Shown in pieces: positions 47,038 through 59,012 of a DNA stretch of 64,000 bases. Under the pieces are notes generated by a model. It had not been told where the DNA came from and did no database searches. It saw nothing but the letters and a program-made list of their open reading frames with translations. Both the position numbers and the translations under genes were made by a program. Each line of letters begins with the position of its first letter. Within the stretch, counting starts at the first letter, position 1. Origin of the DNA: Hysterangium stoloniferum (lineage: Eukaryota > Basidiomycota > Agaricomycetes > Hysterangiales > Hysterangiaceae); NCBI GenBank assembly GCA_015178975.1, contig WHVD01000196.1, positions 78,919 through 142,918 of the forward strand, written 5' to 3'.

Positions 47038-48737
47038 CTATGGCATCCGCGTGCGAGAAGATGGTGTCGAGGTTGTTTGTCCCTCCGGTCGACTCTTACG
47101 TTCATAACGGCCAGATGCACGACTTGGTTGCGAGCCGATAGAATGGTCCGTCGAGAATGTCCTGTTTCTGTACAGCCTGTTCATATCATCCATCAAGGTA
47201 TCAAGCCGCCCTTCTACCCTCTCATTCACCCGCTTGAAATCCTCCAGAGTTGGCGAGATGGAAGCCAAAATTTCGCACTTCACCCTTTGGCCCATCGCGA
47301 CAAAATCTTCGTGGCCGATGATACCGGCGCGAGGCATCTGAGGTCCGCCATCGCCCACATGTACGGAATGGACCTGAACAGCCTTTTCTAACTACCCCAC
47401 AGCGTGAGGGACCTGCTCGGCCTCGAAAAAACATATGGCTCACAACTTCGTTACGGGCCATGAGAGCGTTTATCTGTTTACATTGATCATCCAACTGTTG
47501 CTGCATCTTACCGAGAACATCCCCTGACATTGACGAGTATTTTGTCTCGCTGTAGGCTTCGGTATATTTCTGGTCGTCTGAGGCAACGCGGCGGCGTTTG
47601 CACCCCCATCCATTATCAGAAGAACCAATGGGAGGATTGACAGATGTGTCGTCTTCCATATTAAACGTACTTCTATCAGCAACGACAGCATGTCCATCCG
47701 CACAGACCCGGTTCGATGTGCTCTCCGCTGCTCGGCGTAATGAGTTGTCCGGAATAGGAACAGGGCGACCTGGACGAGACACAGCAGATGATTTTGGGAA
47801 GGACTCGAGGAGTATTTTTGCTTCGTGACGGAGAAACACCGTGCCAGCTTCTAGCTCAATATCGAATTGACGACAGACACCTCGAAGAAAAATGTCCAGA
47901 GCGTCGTTCCACAACTCAGACAACCTTCTCGTGTCATCTTCAAATATTTTTTCGAGCTCGTGGCGAGACCTGGCGATTCCGTCCAACGTAGCTTTCTACG
48001 ATAGCTGAATCTCTTCGTTACACAGGGTGCATGGTTTCCGACAACTCACCACAGCTGTTGCACCCACTTTGCTCACGCCACTAAGAGACTCTACCAATTC
48101 TGTGAATACCGTTAATTTATCGATTGCCCTATCGAGACTTTCCCTATCCCTGGCAAGTCTTGACTGGGACCTTTTAGACGGCTAATCAGCATCCTGCTCT
48201 CTGATAGACATTTCTCAGGTACACGAACTCGGCAATATCTCTGTGGTAAAGTGAGTCGTCAACGAAATTCAAGATGAGAGCGGAGATACGACGCTGACTG
48301 AAAAATCCTGATAATCGAAGGGATTGGAAGCTGGTCCTTGGATGATCTGATGGTGCTTGGGTCCTTACGAGTCGCGTGAGGTGTGTGAACTGCCGAGACA
48401 AAGTCCCCTGTCATTATATCAACGGTCAGTATCCGTATATTCGAGGGACTCACGCTACAATCATTGTTTTTTCCCCTTTCAGCCAGCCAAACTGCAAATG
48501 CACGAGCAAATACACTTACACGACTAGTCTCTCTCGGATGAAACCATTCAGACGACGGTTTATCCTGGTCTTCGTCTCTGCTTCTATGTTCTGGAGATGG
48601 CTCTACTCCCGGCCATCCTGGAGGGTTTCTGAAAACTGACCGACCCCTTCCACCATTTCGCAACTCACCTTTATCGCCGGGATGTAGAAAGGTGCAACGT
48701 CGTCCAGCGGTGCAGTAAGGCGGAATAGCTTGCCCAT
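47038..48737 (-). CDS. Hypothetical coiled-coil protein (readable copy)
   Basis: No family recognised. A frame-consistent model from ATG 48737 (MGKLFRLTAPLDDVAPFYIP) through about six exons to TAG 47038 can be built. The N-terminal part reads SHLQNIEAETKTRINRRLNG. A middle exon (about 48396-48230) reads ISALILNFVDDSLYHRD. A long helical stretch follows (RLARDRESLDRAIDKLTVF, then SRHELEKIFEDDTRRLSELW). A bipartite basic motif (CKRRRV) precedes a second coil (LGKMQQQLDDQCKQINALM). The last exon (47337-47038) is again helical (TLEDFKRVNERVEGRLDTLM). The last three exons are well supported by phase; the first three are less certain. A partial decayed copy lies at 44285-45155. Confidence 0.5.
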
Positions 48738-49019
48738 CTTGATCGTAATATCGACACCTGACTACTGCTCACAGTCTATGAGAAGGAGTCGTAGTGGCAG
48801 AAAATGGGAGTATCTACGACCTTTGAAGGGGGACATTGGGGGAGGCGGACAGGTATTGAGGAGCGAAGATGAGGGGAACGGAATACTTAGACTAGAATGA
48901 GTTCCACGAAGACGCCTTTACAGTTACGCTGGCTTTTCGATTTCTAAACTTGGATGCAGAATGGCAATACTTTCATTAAGAAGCACATCATTTCAGCATT
49001 ATGTAATGTTTGATATCAA
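48738..49019. other. Intergenic, orphan promoter and PNG1 3' flank
   Basis: About 280 bp without a supported frame between two leftward genes. No element recognised. Confidence 0.4.
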
Positions 49020-50416
49020 TTAGGCTGATGGCCCAGCTTCTCTCCGCGCCTCTTTCCAGGCTTCTGTACCGCTCTGACGGGCTTGAAGATTATCACGTAT
49101 CCCCTTCTCGTCATCTGAGGCTCCTAACCATTCCTGCATCGCCTCGTCTTCCCGTTCCAATCTTTCTATCGCATCTTTAGCAAGTCCAAGCCGTCTTCGC
49201 ACCGTGATAGCTTTCAGTGCCTTGAAAAAGTATCAGTTTGAAGTGAGAACTCGCCCAACTGCTTGACCCACCTTTTGTAATTCATTTTCTGATATTGTAT
49301 CCCGCATTCCCAAGGCCTCCGGCCATTTACTGGTTTCAACGTAACCTTGTGACACATCGATCGCCCCTTCAGTGGAGAAGGCGAGGCAATAGCTCATTTT
49401 TTTCCCCCATCCTTTGGAATATAGTAAAGGCTGGTCCCTAGCAGCCTCGCAGGAATCGAGATGAATCCACCTCCCCTGAGCCGGAGAGAAATACTAAAGA
49501 GGACATGAGCGGAATTATAACGGCGGCGGGAGGGAAGTGGGTACGCTATTCCAAACGTGATCTTCCCTGTTCCATACTAGGACGCCGTCAGTGCCCAGGC
49601 TACTGTCCAATCCAATCGCCCCTGCTTACCGTACTGTGCGCGCAAACCCATTGCACGCAAGAACAGCGTGAATACGTTGGCAAATTCGCCGCACCGACCA
49701 ACACGGGTACGCATCAAAACCGACAGATCGCTTCCCATGCATACTCTCGTGAGCAAAAGGCGCGATTATCATGCATTACGGTGCACACCCACTTGTACCT
49801 CGCAAAGCGGAAGGCCCCCCTGCACTGTGCATCTTTACATGCATGTAGTTCCACGCGGCCTGCGCCCCCCCGCCGCTCGTCCGCAGTAGGTGCAGGCGAG
49901 TCACGATACTCCATGGGGCCACCACAGGAAGGGCATTTCTCTGTCTTGCGATCGGCCCAGACAAAGAAATCATCCCTGAACCAATTAACCAGGACATCGG
50001 CTACGGCATCTTCGAAACACGGAAAGGGGCTGTTGGACGACTGAATGCGTTCCGCTCGATCGTGCAGCTCTTGGAGTGGTATATTTTCCATAGCCTGATC
50101 CTGTGCATGTTGTAATTAGAGTTGGACTATCGAGTGCCAAATGCGCTGTTTCAGTCCTCACCAGTAAACGGGGGTCTTCATACCTGTCCATCTGTCTATC
50201 TAATTGTTGTATGGTATTGACCATCTCCGATGCTCGAGAAACGTCATAGGGAGCAGTTTCGGCTTGTGAAGTGGGGGGTCCACCACGGATTGCCGCAACA
50301 AGCACACCTATAGTAGCCAGCTCGACTTGAGAGGGTGTAGATGGCTGACGACCACGTCGTGCACAAATTGCTATCCATCTGGACGTGAGTTGTTGTGATA
50401 ACTGAGTGATATCCAT
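49020..50416 (-). CDS. PNG1: Cytosolic peptide:N-glycanase
   Basis: Transglutaminase-fold enzyme that strips N-glycans from misfolded glycoproteins sent to the proteasome. Starts at ATG 50416 (MDITQLSQQLTSRW); several exons. Seen: MENIPLQELHDRA after intron 1, WFRDDFFVWADRK, the zinc-binding CPSCGG and later CKDAQC, then the catalytic cysteine in RVGRCGEFANVFTLFLRAMG, histidine in REDHVW and aspartate in WIHLDSCEAARDQPLLY, then GWGKKMSYCLAFS. The catalytic triad is complete. The three short exons around 49560-49745 are supported because only their junctions restore this order. The C-terminal tail is a charged helix (DAIERLEREDEAMQEWLG). No N-terminal PUB domain is seen. Unrelated in fold to the PNGase A-type gene at 28.9 kb. 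Confidence 0.87.
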
Positions 50417-51040
50417 GGGGTGTTTGGTATGGAGGAACTAGTGGAGTGTGAGCAGACGAGATAGGAATAGTATTAAATCATCTACCCGATGAACCGGGCC
50501 TACAAGCGGCTATCCAGTTCTACAACTCACATCAGCAACTCACGCGGAACTGGCGACGGCACTAAAAACGTTCTATTTTTTTTTGTAAACCCGTTCAAAT
50601 GAGGAGGACACGATGACGCAAGCCCCACGAGAACTGCGGACAAGGAGAACGAATCCGGCTCCGGTATATCTTCGAAGTGAGCCGGCTCGTCAATATGGAG
50701 CAAGAAATGCCGTAAAGACACATGCGACCTGATTTGTACTATTTTTGTTGCTTGAACACACACACACACACACAAAAAACATATTATAATACAAGGCAGC
50801 CAAAAACAAACATTGTCAATAATTCTTTTTTAAATTATCATAATCATGAAAATATGCACCCACAGTCGGTGGCATACAACCATAACGAATGGAAGAACGA
50901 GACACGCGTGGGCATTGCCCAGCGGGATGCCGACATGATACACTGTGCCACACTGAGTCGCAAATACGCCATCTCCACAATATTTTTTACCCAAATCGTC
51001 ACATAAGCTTGGTAATAACGTGGACGTCCCATGCGTTGAA
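50417..51040. other. Intergenic with CA microsatellite
   Basis: Promoter of PNG1 and 3' flank of the sulfate permease. Contains a (CA)n run at about 50756-50774. No gene supported. Confidence 0.45.
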
Positions 51041-53798
51041 TTACGACCGGTCAGCACCCTGCTCTGCCGCTTGTACAGCACTCGTTAGATCAAAGTGGAA
51101 GAAGGGCGTGTCTGTGCTAACAATCGGCGCAACGTGGCTCGTCGTCGACTCCTCCTCGTCCAGAGTCTTCTGTACAATCTCCTCTCCGGCTTCGCGATCG
51201 TAAACATTCTTTCGCTGGGTCAAATGGTGAGTGAAAACAGGGGCAACTTCAGTGATGAAGTTTCCATCCACGTTCGCGGTGCCAAATCCACCTGCTAAGA
51301 GTGCCCGACGGATCCATGGAGAGAGGATATTAGCAAAGTGGAACTCCACAGGTCCATTTGCCCATCTTTCGGCTTCTTTCCTGCGAGAGACGGGCAGAAC
51401 ATCAGGGAATATATCATAAAAATATGCCACGAGAAGACTCACCGTGTATCAATAAGATTTTGGATGGATGTGGTGTCTAGATGTCCCACCGCTGATAAAT
51501 CAAGTACAACAGCCTTCAGTATGGGTTTGTGGAGATCGGCTGTGGCGGGGTCGAACGCTGCTCCTCGTGGAGGACCCGGATCATTCCACGGTCGATCTGC
51601 CAACGCTACTAAACTTTGATCTGCCCCTCGTCTCGTGATTTTCTTAATGCGATCCATGAGGATACTGGTGACATGGCTGGAATTCGGATATAAGAAAGAC
51701 TCCTCGAAGCGGTAAATAATGACGCCAGATGTGGGGGGCGAGACTTTAATTTCGGGGTTGACGATTCCCCGCGCTCTAGCACGGTCCTTTTCGTCGTCCA
51801 AGGGGATATAAACATCGCGGGACCGCCCATCCCGCCCATTTTGAATAGCCACACGGCCCAAAAACGACCCCTGTGGTCGGGCAATACGAATAAGGAGGAG
51901 AAGGATACTAGCACTGATACTGGTGTAGATGCCGATTTCAATGGTAGTGAAAATTGTTACAACCACGGCAGCGAAGAAAATAAAGAATTCCAAAGGACTA
52001 ACACGCCAGAACTGGAAGCTGTGAGCGGGAGATGCCACAAGATCCGCGACGGCGTGGATAATCAAGGCGCTGAGGGCTAATTCATGGTTAGATTTTGATG
52101 TAAGAAGTACAACCTACTGAAACAGCTCACCGGCGTTTGGAATCCAGAAGAATGCATCGGTTAATCCGTACAGCGCTACGATGACAATGAGACCAGTGAC
52201 CATACCCGCAAGAGGTGTGCGCACGCCCGACTTCGACTTGAGGGCCGAACGAGAAAATGATCCTGTCGCGGGGTACGCATGGAAAACTGTACCAATGGTA
52301 TTGGTGACTCCAACTGCAATAAGCTCCTGAGCAGGATTGATCTTGTAGCCATTCAGACGCCCGAATGCTGTGCGGAAAAAAAATTTTCAAAAGCTGGTCA
52401 TGATAGCCCTTCATAAGGGACTGACATTTGGAAATGGAAATGTGCTCCAGGAGCAGGATAATGGTAGCGACCACAAGATCCGGCGCCAGTGCCGTAACAA
52501 GCTCCGAATCCACATGGAAAAGGCCAACATTCTGAAATTGTCTCAGCTCAATACCATTTTTAAGAATTGCCAAAAACAAAATCTCACTTGAAAGCCACGG
52601 GGAACAGTCTTCAACAAAGAAATCGGATAGTTGCCCTTGTTATCTGCACGGCGCCTACAGTATAGCCAGGATGCGAACGTCAAGATGACCATGACGAACG
52701 CGTTGCGCAAGACAGAGATGAAGAAGAAAGTGCGTTCGTGGCGAGGGTATCGGAAGGACAGATACTGGAAAGTCCACTTGATAGCATAAAGGGCTAAATC
52801 AAAATGGTCAGAAAGGCGTGCAACTTGTAGAATAGTGTATATCATACAAAAAAGGCCGACGATGCCAAAGGCCGCGTCAAGTGTTGCAAAATGGAGGTTC
52901 TTAAAAGTATTGATGATTACCAAATAGGTTGAGCCTCGAGTACTGCCGGGCTGGCGTCAAGCAAGATTACCCCAAAAAAAGGTTGGCACACACTCACTCG
53001 AATCTACTCGCGATACCAAATAATGCCGGAATTTGTCCAGCAACGATATTGATAGCAGAGCCCGTCATGAAACCGCTCACGGCTGGAGCCGGGATAAACT
53101 CAACAATCCATCCGAGACGCAATAGACCGATGCCCAGTACGATGAAACCACAGAGAAAAGCGAGCGTAGTTGCAATGAAGCTTGCATCCCATTGTCCTGG
53201 ATGCGCCTTCATAACTCTCGCGACGACTTTGCCTGTTTCAAGAGACATAACCGCAACGGGACCAATGGAAACATCTTTCGATGTCGCGAAGAACTGGAGG
53301 AAGAATGGGCGTACGAGGTTTAGGAGGGAAGGGGATGTAGATGAAACGCGGAACTTACACAATAGGTGAATACACCGACAAATGACGAGTACAAGCCAAA
53401 CTGGGGGGCCAGATTTGCTATTCTGGCATACGACATGCTCTGTGGTACAAGGACCAAACCCACGGTCATGCCAGCGATTAGATCGCCGGTAGCCCATCCT
53501 ATGTCTGAAAGGAGATTAATATAAATGCTAGGGGTGGGGTGGACAAGTTGGAATGTACTGACTGTACCGCCCAATCCATTGAATTATGGGAAAGAGACTC
53601 TTGATATAATCTACTGTCTGTTGGTCGTTAGACGGCAGTTCCTCGCAAATTAAAGACATATACCTGTTGCCTTGGATGGGGGAGGAGACCAAATACCCAC
53701 TCACGAGAAGAAACGGTTTGAATGTGATTTTCAGGATAGCCTATTATCTTCTTGCCGAATGTTTTGGCCTTGGAGAAGGCCGAAGGAGAAGCAGCCAT
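51041..53798 (-). CDS. SUL: Sulfate permease (SLC26/SulP)
   Basis: Plasma-membrane sulfate/H+ symporter of the SulP family, about 12-14 membrane helices plus a cytosolic STAS domain. About nine exons from ATG 53798 (MAASPSAFSKAK) to TAA 51041. Evidence: the SulP signature region GDLIAGMTVGLVLVPQSMSY then ARIANLAPQFGLYSSFVGV, TSKDVSIGPVAVMSL, PAPAVSGFMTGSAINIVAGQ, ILLLEHISISKSFGRLNGY (restored across an intron with donor at about 52427), NPAQELIAVGVTN, and AYPATGSFSRSALKSKSGVRT. The C-terminal STAS part includes YRFEESFLYPNSSHV and VVLDLSAVGHLDTTSIQNL. Intact. The exact SUL1/SUL2 paralogue cannot be told. Confidence 0.92.
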
Positions 53799-55217
53799 GT
53801 TGGGGTATGAGAGAAGATGTTCAGGTTAAAAGGGGTTATATGCTGTGGTTGCAGTGGTTCGGTAGGGGTTGATCCGTTAGGCTGATATTGGATGACGAAA
53901 TTCAGGAAGGAAGCACGTTATCTGGCATGTATTTAGGCATGTCCTTCCGACGGAAATGTAGAAGTCAGAGGAGATCAGGGCCAGGTCGAGATACTATAAA
54001 TAATGAGCTCAATCGCAAAAAAATTGACAGCTGAAGACTTTCTGACTAAAGGAGCTCTATCCGAAGCATCAGAGGATCGCGATTTTGATGCTAGAGATGG
54101 CGTGCTTCGCACTAACCATTCGCAACAAACTCCGATACAACAAAATCATATCTGTGATATTAATACAGTATAGGACCGGTCCTCGACACACTGCAAAGTA
54201 AACTCCCCTAAGTATTTAGTAATTAATTTTCCTGATATAACACATCCTGTTTTTAAATGCTGAGAATTTTTCATAATATTTGGTTTTTATAAAACCTTCT
54301 CCACATTTAAGCTCCAATCTGGAGCAAATTACAAATTGGATCGGTTTATTACAAAGATGCCTATCAATAGTCCTCCTTACAGTAAGTTGATTCGGTCAAA
54401 ATTCAATTTTCTATGATAATTGTGAATTTAGTATGACATCAGCCGCCGACTTGGTATTCTATACCTAGTTAGTCAATAACTATCTATAAGACCCTAAAAC
54501 TCTGTGTGGATATCCTCGACACAGTGGGCACATGAAGAGTTGGGTTTTTGAAAAGAAACAATCGAGCTAGTCTAGGAAATCACACTATCAACATTGTGTC
54601 AAGTCAGTCTAGCATTACGCTGATCATCTTAGATGAAGTCTACCAGATGAGGGATACCAGATGAACCTAAGTTTCGGCTATCAGCCTTGTGACATGGCAC
54701 CCAATGTCAGGCTTTCTGGGACCTGTCGGTCGGGTAAATGATCATAGTACGTAAGTACATTGCTGAGGAGTTGTATCGTCACTAGGACAGAAGAGATGGG
54801 ACCCCAGTCTTGATTGTCACTTTAAGTGGGTCAAGGGTGTAGGAAAAAGGTCTCTTGGCACTTATTGTCCACAACTGTACATACATCACTCTTTGACTAC
54901 TGATAGTCAAGATACATACAATGTATCTTAAGTAAGAAGGATAAAGGAAAATAGGTGGACATAATAAAAAAAAGTTTAATAGTAAATACTAGTGAGTTAT
55001 TGTGAAGAGTTATTTAAAACTGGGTCTTCCTGTTAGGATCCCAGTCATTCCACAACCTCATTTTACTCTCCCCACCCTCCAGTGTCCCATCATCAGTACC
55101 CTGGTGTGAGGGGTACCCCTCTCTGGGAAATATAACCATTTCATCATATTATATTTCTTAGATTTTTCTCTTATTTTCTACTATTTTCTAACTAAAGTAT
55201 TCTTCATTTATATGTGT
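53799..55217. other. AT-rich spacer with no supported gene
   Basis: About 1.4 kb. A 57-codon frame at 54004-54174 (MSSIAKKLTAEDFL...) is too short and unmatched to call. A small palindrome around GATACATACAATGTATC (54910-54926) is seen. Base use is more AT-rich than the gene part to the left, as in transposon-derived DNA. Confidence 0.4.
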
Positions 55218-55340
55218 TTGTGTGAAGAGTCATAGAAATTCTGACTACTCAATATATTAACCCTGTCACAAATCAATTATTCTTCAATAAAGTCAAATAA
55301 TATTCTACTAATCGAACTTGAAAGCCTCGTTCGACAAAGT
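55218..55340 (-). repeat. Decayed LTR end of the same family
   Basis: The plus-strand sequence TGTGAAGAGTC, then TAGAAATTCTGAC followed by an AT-rich stretch with ATTCTTC, resembles the outer 3' end of the minus-strand LTR at 57621 (TGTGAAGAGTCGATAGATTCTGAC...). Similarity fades after about 100 bp. It is read as an old LTR remnant; the far border cannot be set. Confidence 0.4.
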
Positions 55341-55838
55341 ATATATTCACCCTGTCAATGAAGTAAGAGGCTATTACCAGTCGCGAGAACTCATGGAAGT
55401 ATTTGTCGAAGAAGTTACGACAAGTTAGAATTACTAGTATCACTAATTTACAGATATTTTGAATGACTTCCCTCGCTCCTTTCGTAGCCCTTTTATGCTT
55501 TTCTTCATATCGTTATGACTATGTTATGAACTAATAATGAAATCATACATGATGTCGAAATGAGACATGTCAAAGATTCAATGTTGTCGAATAATGTTTG
55601 GGTTTGTTGAGTTGAATACAATGCGTCGAAGAGTTGTCGAATATTACCTTTGATTGTTTGTGACAATGTTGTGACTTGTGACGGTTGTGACAGTTATGAT
55701 CAGAGCTATAACTCAGATATATAGTCATAGCTGGTTGGATGACTCTGAAATACACTTATGAGTCAAGTATGGGAAATACTGACTCATTCTCCTAGTCACA
55801 TTATGTAAGAAATGTTAAAAGGTAACTCTATATGTATC

Positions 55839-56230
55839 TCAGTCTCGTATTAGTGTATAACAGACTGTATTGTATATACCTATATGTATCTGATACATAC
55901 AATTAATATAAGGGTAAAAGAAATATTACGTAGGGCAACACTCACCTCAGTCTCGTATTAGTGTATAACGGACTGAGGTGTAAATGTTGTAACTACGCAG
56001 TTTAAATACCACACGGGGAACGATGACTGTGTATGTGCCTAACATGTGACGATAAGGTTTTACGGTGTTATCCCAACAAGAAATACGCTCAGTTGACACA
56101 GATAGTGACTCAACTAATATTTACTACCTGTAAGAAATACGCTATGTTATATCAAGATAAGAGTCTGAAAACAAGATATAGTTGTGGTAATGTACCTCAG
56201 TTGACACAGATAGTGACTCGACTGAGGTAT
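55839..56230. repeat. Hairpin-forming short repeats
   Basis: CTCAGTCTCGTATTAGTGTA occurs at about 55839 and 55948, and CAGTTGACACAGATAGTGAC at about 56089 and 56199; AAGAAATACGCT also recurs (56081, 56130). The second copy of each pair is closed by CCTCAGT...ACTGAGG arms (55945-55978 and 56195-56227), giving 7-8 bp stems with loops of about 18 nt. No coding frame. Origin unknown, probably part of an old transposable element. Confidence 0.6.
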
Positions 56231-56740
56231 GGGTATTGAAACGTTCGAGGCTAAATAGTAAAATATCTAAATTATATAGATGATGGTAGTAAGTCGTGGT
56301 ATATTAGACAGGGGATAATGCGGCTTGGTATAACCGTATACAGGGTGGTATATCTGGATACGGTGTGAGGTAGCCATTGGTCAGAGTGCGAGAGCCTAAT
56401 ATTCAACACATTACTTAGTAAGCAGGATCCTGGACTAGTATAAATACAGGCTCAAATCATGTATTTAGGATATCATTCAATATCACATCACTTGCTCATT
56501 TAGCTACACTTGCCTACTAGGTCCACACATTGTGCTTAAGTTGAGTACTCTCCTTGCCAATCTGTTGACCGTCTTGTTTCCTTGAGTTGAGCTTTCTCCT
56601 CAGAAAAGGGACACAGGCACGTAGTTGAATAAAAGTGGATACTGATTTAATTGACAAAACCCCTACATACAGATTGATTTTAATTTGAATCTCCTTTCTC
56701 AAGCTACGCTACTTAACTCAAGTAAAAAGAGTTTACAAGT

Positions 56741-57310
56741 ATGCTAAATAGTAATAATACATTACAGTCGTGTACACGGAGCACTTCGAGGAATAAAGAG
56801 AATACTTCCTGCTTGAAAATCGTCCTTCCTCCTTCCATAACAGAAGTAACCTCACTTGACCATTTGGGAATCGAGCAGGTCAGATCCTCAAGGGTTCCTG
56901 GTCACATGAATAAGTCCTGCACCGATAAGATGGCCTGATAATGACCTAACCAGACTGCTACAGTCACCGGTAAAGAAGGGTAATCCATATCATACTCCTC
57001 CACGAAGGGAGTAATCTGATCCGTGGAGATTCAATCGGCGTAGTACATGTCCCATTTCATGTCCATAGGCTCAGCGTAAACCATATGACCCCCAAAGAAC
57101 TGCTTGAGGATGACCTGCCTTGGCAGGAACAAGAGAATGGGCTCAAGTGCACGGGTAGGCTCGACATTAGCTCCAGGAGTGCTCAACTGCCCGGTTGATG
57201 AACATTCCTCATGTGGATCAGGGGGAGTATCCATTGATGGTCCAGCTGCTGCTCCGGGGGAATTCCCAGGAGGAACTGGTCTTTGAAAAGTCAATGAAGA
57301 CTTCCTCATG
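56741..57310 (-). pseudogene. Decayed Ty3/gypsy gag fragment, minus strand
   Basis: Minus-strand sequence closely matches the gag of the plus-strand element at 59823-60460. The shared blocks are RKSS-TFQ, RQVILKQF-GGHMVYA-P, KWDMYY-D, TPFVEEY, VAVWLG-YQAILS, EVFSLFLE and RTHD/RVHD. It has an in-frame stop where the plus copy has CGA (TTCATGTGACCA versus TTCACGCGACCA), consistent with C-to-T decay. It breaks off near 56741 and lacks protease and RT. It belongs to the element whose LTR is at 57621-58265. Confidence 0.85.
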
Positions 57311-57620
57311 GTGTGAGAGGGATGGCGAAATACACTCAGGAAATATAGTCGGATGAGCTCTTACTATATCTCCTTTATTATTTCTATTTTCTCTCTTCTA
57401 TTATATCTATAATTAGTTCAATGACCTATGTATGTGGTACATCGACTCTTGTGGGCACACACATGCCAGACTTATGTATTCTAGCGCCCGTGGTTTAGAA
57501 CTCAGACACTTTTACACCGCAACCACGACTTACCCAGACACCTGTTAGTGTCCTGTAAGTTGTGATTGGTGTATCATCTCGACCATCACAGATGGGCTTT
57601 AGCTACTCATTCAATCTGAG

Positions 57621-58265
57621 TGTGAAGAGTCGATAGATTCTGACCGTTCGATATACGAAGAATAGTGTCTATTCAACTACTATTAGCAGATATTGACCGT
57701 ACAGTACAATACCGTAGATTACCAGACAAGCTGTGCTAGTAAGAAGACACACTATGCACCACAAGAGCAACTGTACAGTTGCTCTTGACGGCTAGAATGA
57801 ACGAATGAAAGAGTTGACCTTCACGGTACAACTCGTAGCTAGATGTAGAATAGATAATCAACGCGAAGCTGAATATCTAGAGTAAAGAAATAATAGTGCG
57901 AGTCGACTATAATGTCGACTAGCGCAAAGACCTTAGATTGGAACTCGACCTTCGCGGTTTGAGTCCAAAGTACGTTAGTATGCAAGAGAATACTACCTTT
58001 AAGGGTAGTTGAAACGTTACCCTTGACACCTCTCGCTATTCGACGTCTGGGTCGTTTACGAGGTGGTGTCTGCTGGGTAAAAGTTGTCTGTCTCTTTTGG
58101 CGCCGAGAGCGCCCATACGTATACACAAAGCTTCGAACTACAAAATCAAGGTGTGCTCGAAATATAGAAAGAATATAAAGAAAGAAAATAAAAGGTAAAT
58201 AATAAAGTACTATAATCCAGTTATTATTCCTTAGTCCAGGTATGCATATATGCATACCCTTTACA
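57621..58265 (-). mobile_element. LTR, minus orientation (about 645 bp)
   Basis: Its reverse complement aligns over its whole length with the LTR at 59013-59654. Read on the minus strand it begins TGTAAAGGGTATGC at 58265 and ends CTCTTCACA at 57621, so it has the TG...CA ends of an LTR. It includes the perfect palindrome GGTATGCATATATGCATACC (58239-58258) and GGCGCTCTCGGCGCC. A decayed gag in the same orientation follows about 310 bp further, so this is the 5' LTR of a damaged minus-strand element. Confidence 0.85.
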
Positions 58266-59012
58266 GTGCCCCCCAGTTCGAAGGGATGTGCTATACTAGG
58301 TGTCGAAGAGCATCTGGGACGCCGCCCCAAGCTTCCTGTGAGGATCCCCCAAGGTCCAAAATGAGGTTTCCCCATCGTTCCCTTTTTACTCTGAAGGATT
58401 CAGCTATTCTCGCCCGAGTCAAATCACTAGAATTCCTGTACAAGGAGTCGGCCCATCGTCTGTAGGCTTTCTCTCTGCAACAAACGACTGCACGGACACT
58501 AACCGGTGGAGTGGAAATCTGTACGAGAAGAGGAGCATTGGGGAGGGGAAACAAAGACGTGGGCAGTGGGGCAGGAACGTGTGGCTGAATAGTGGTCTCT
58601 GTGGGAGGCATCAGGACGAGGGCCTCGAGTAAATCTACTAAGCCAGCAATAGAGAGGACATTCGCTGAGTCTGGGGGCAGACGGTGAAGCTCCACTATGA
58701 TGTGCCGGAACATAGAGAGTTTAATCTCCTGTGCTGCTCGTGCAAAGTTCTTCCCCTCTGCGAGATCCTCGAAGGAGAGATAGAAATCCTCCATTATCTC
58801 CGACAACGAAGCCAGACCGCGACAACCCTTGAGGCTCCCTTGAAGGACTGGTTGCTGAAGTACTGGCACGAGCTGTGATAGCACCCTTCTGACAGGAAAC
58901 TATTTGGAAGGGTAGTTGACAGCTACTCGCATCCAGAAAGTTGTGGATACGGGCTCAATGAGGGGAACCGGGCTGTCAAGGACGGGAATAGGGGATTGTC
59001 TCGGAGAGGAGT
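58266..59012 (-). other. Unique segment between the two LTRs, with ORF remnant
   Basis: A 747-bp stretch not shared with either LTR. On the minus strand an open frame (58884-58291, about 198 codons) has no ATG and a stop just upstream (CCAAATAGTTTCC). It reads as a helical protein piece (MFRHIIVELHRLPPDSANV, LVDLLEALVLMPP) then a Pro-rich part and RRWADSLYRNSSDL. No family recognised. Probably a fragment of host or transposon gene trapped between the insertions. Confidence 0.4.

Noticed and set aside
54004-54174. 57-codon open frame (MSSIAKKLTAEDFL...)
   Set aside because: Too short, no match, lies in transposon-type AT-rich DNA.
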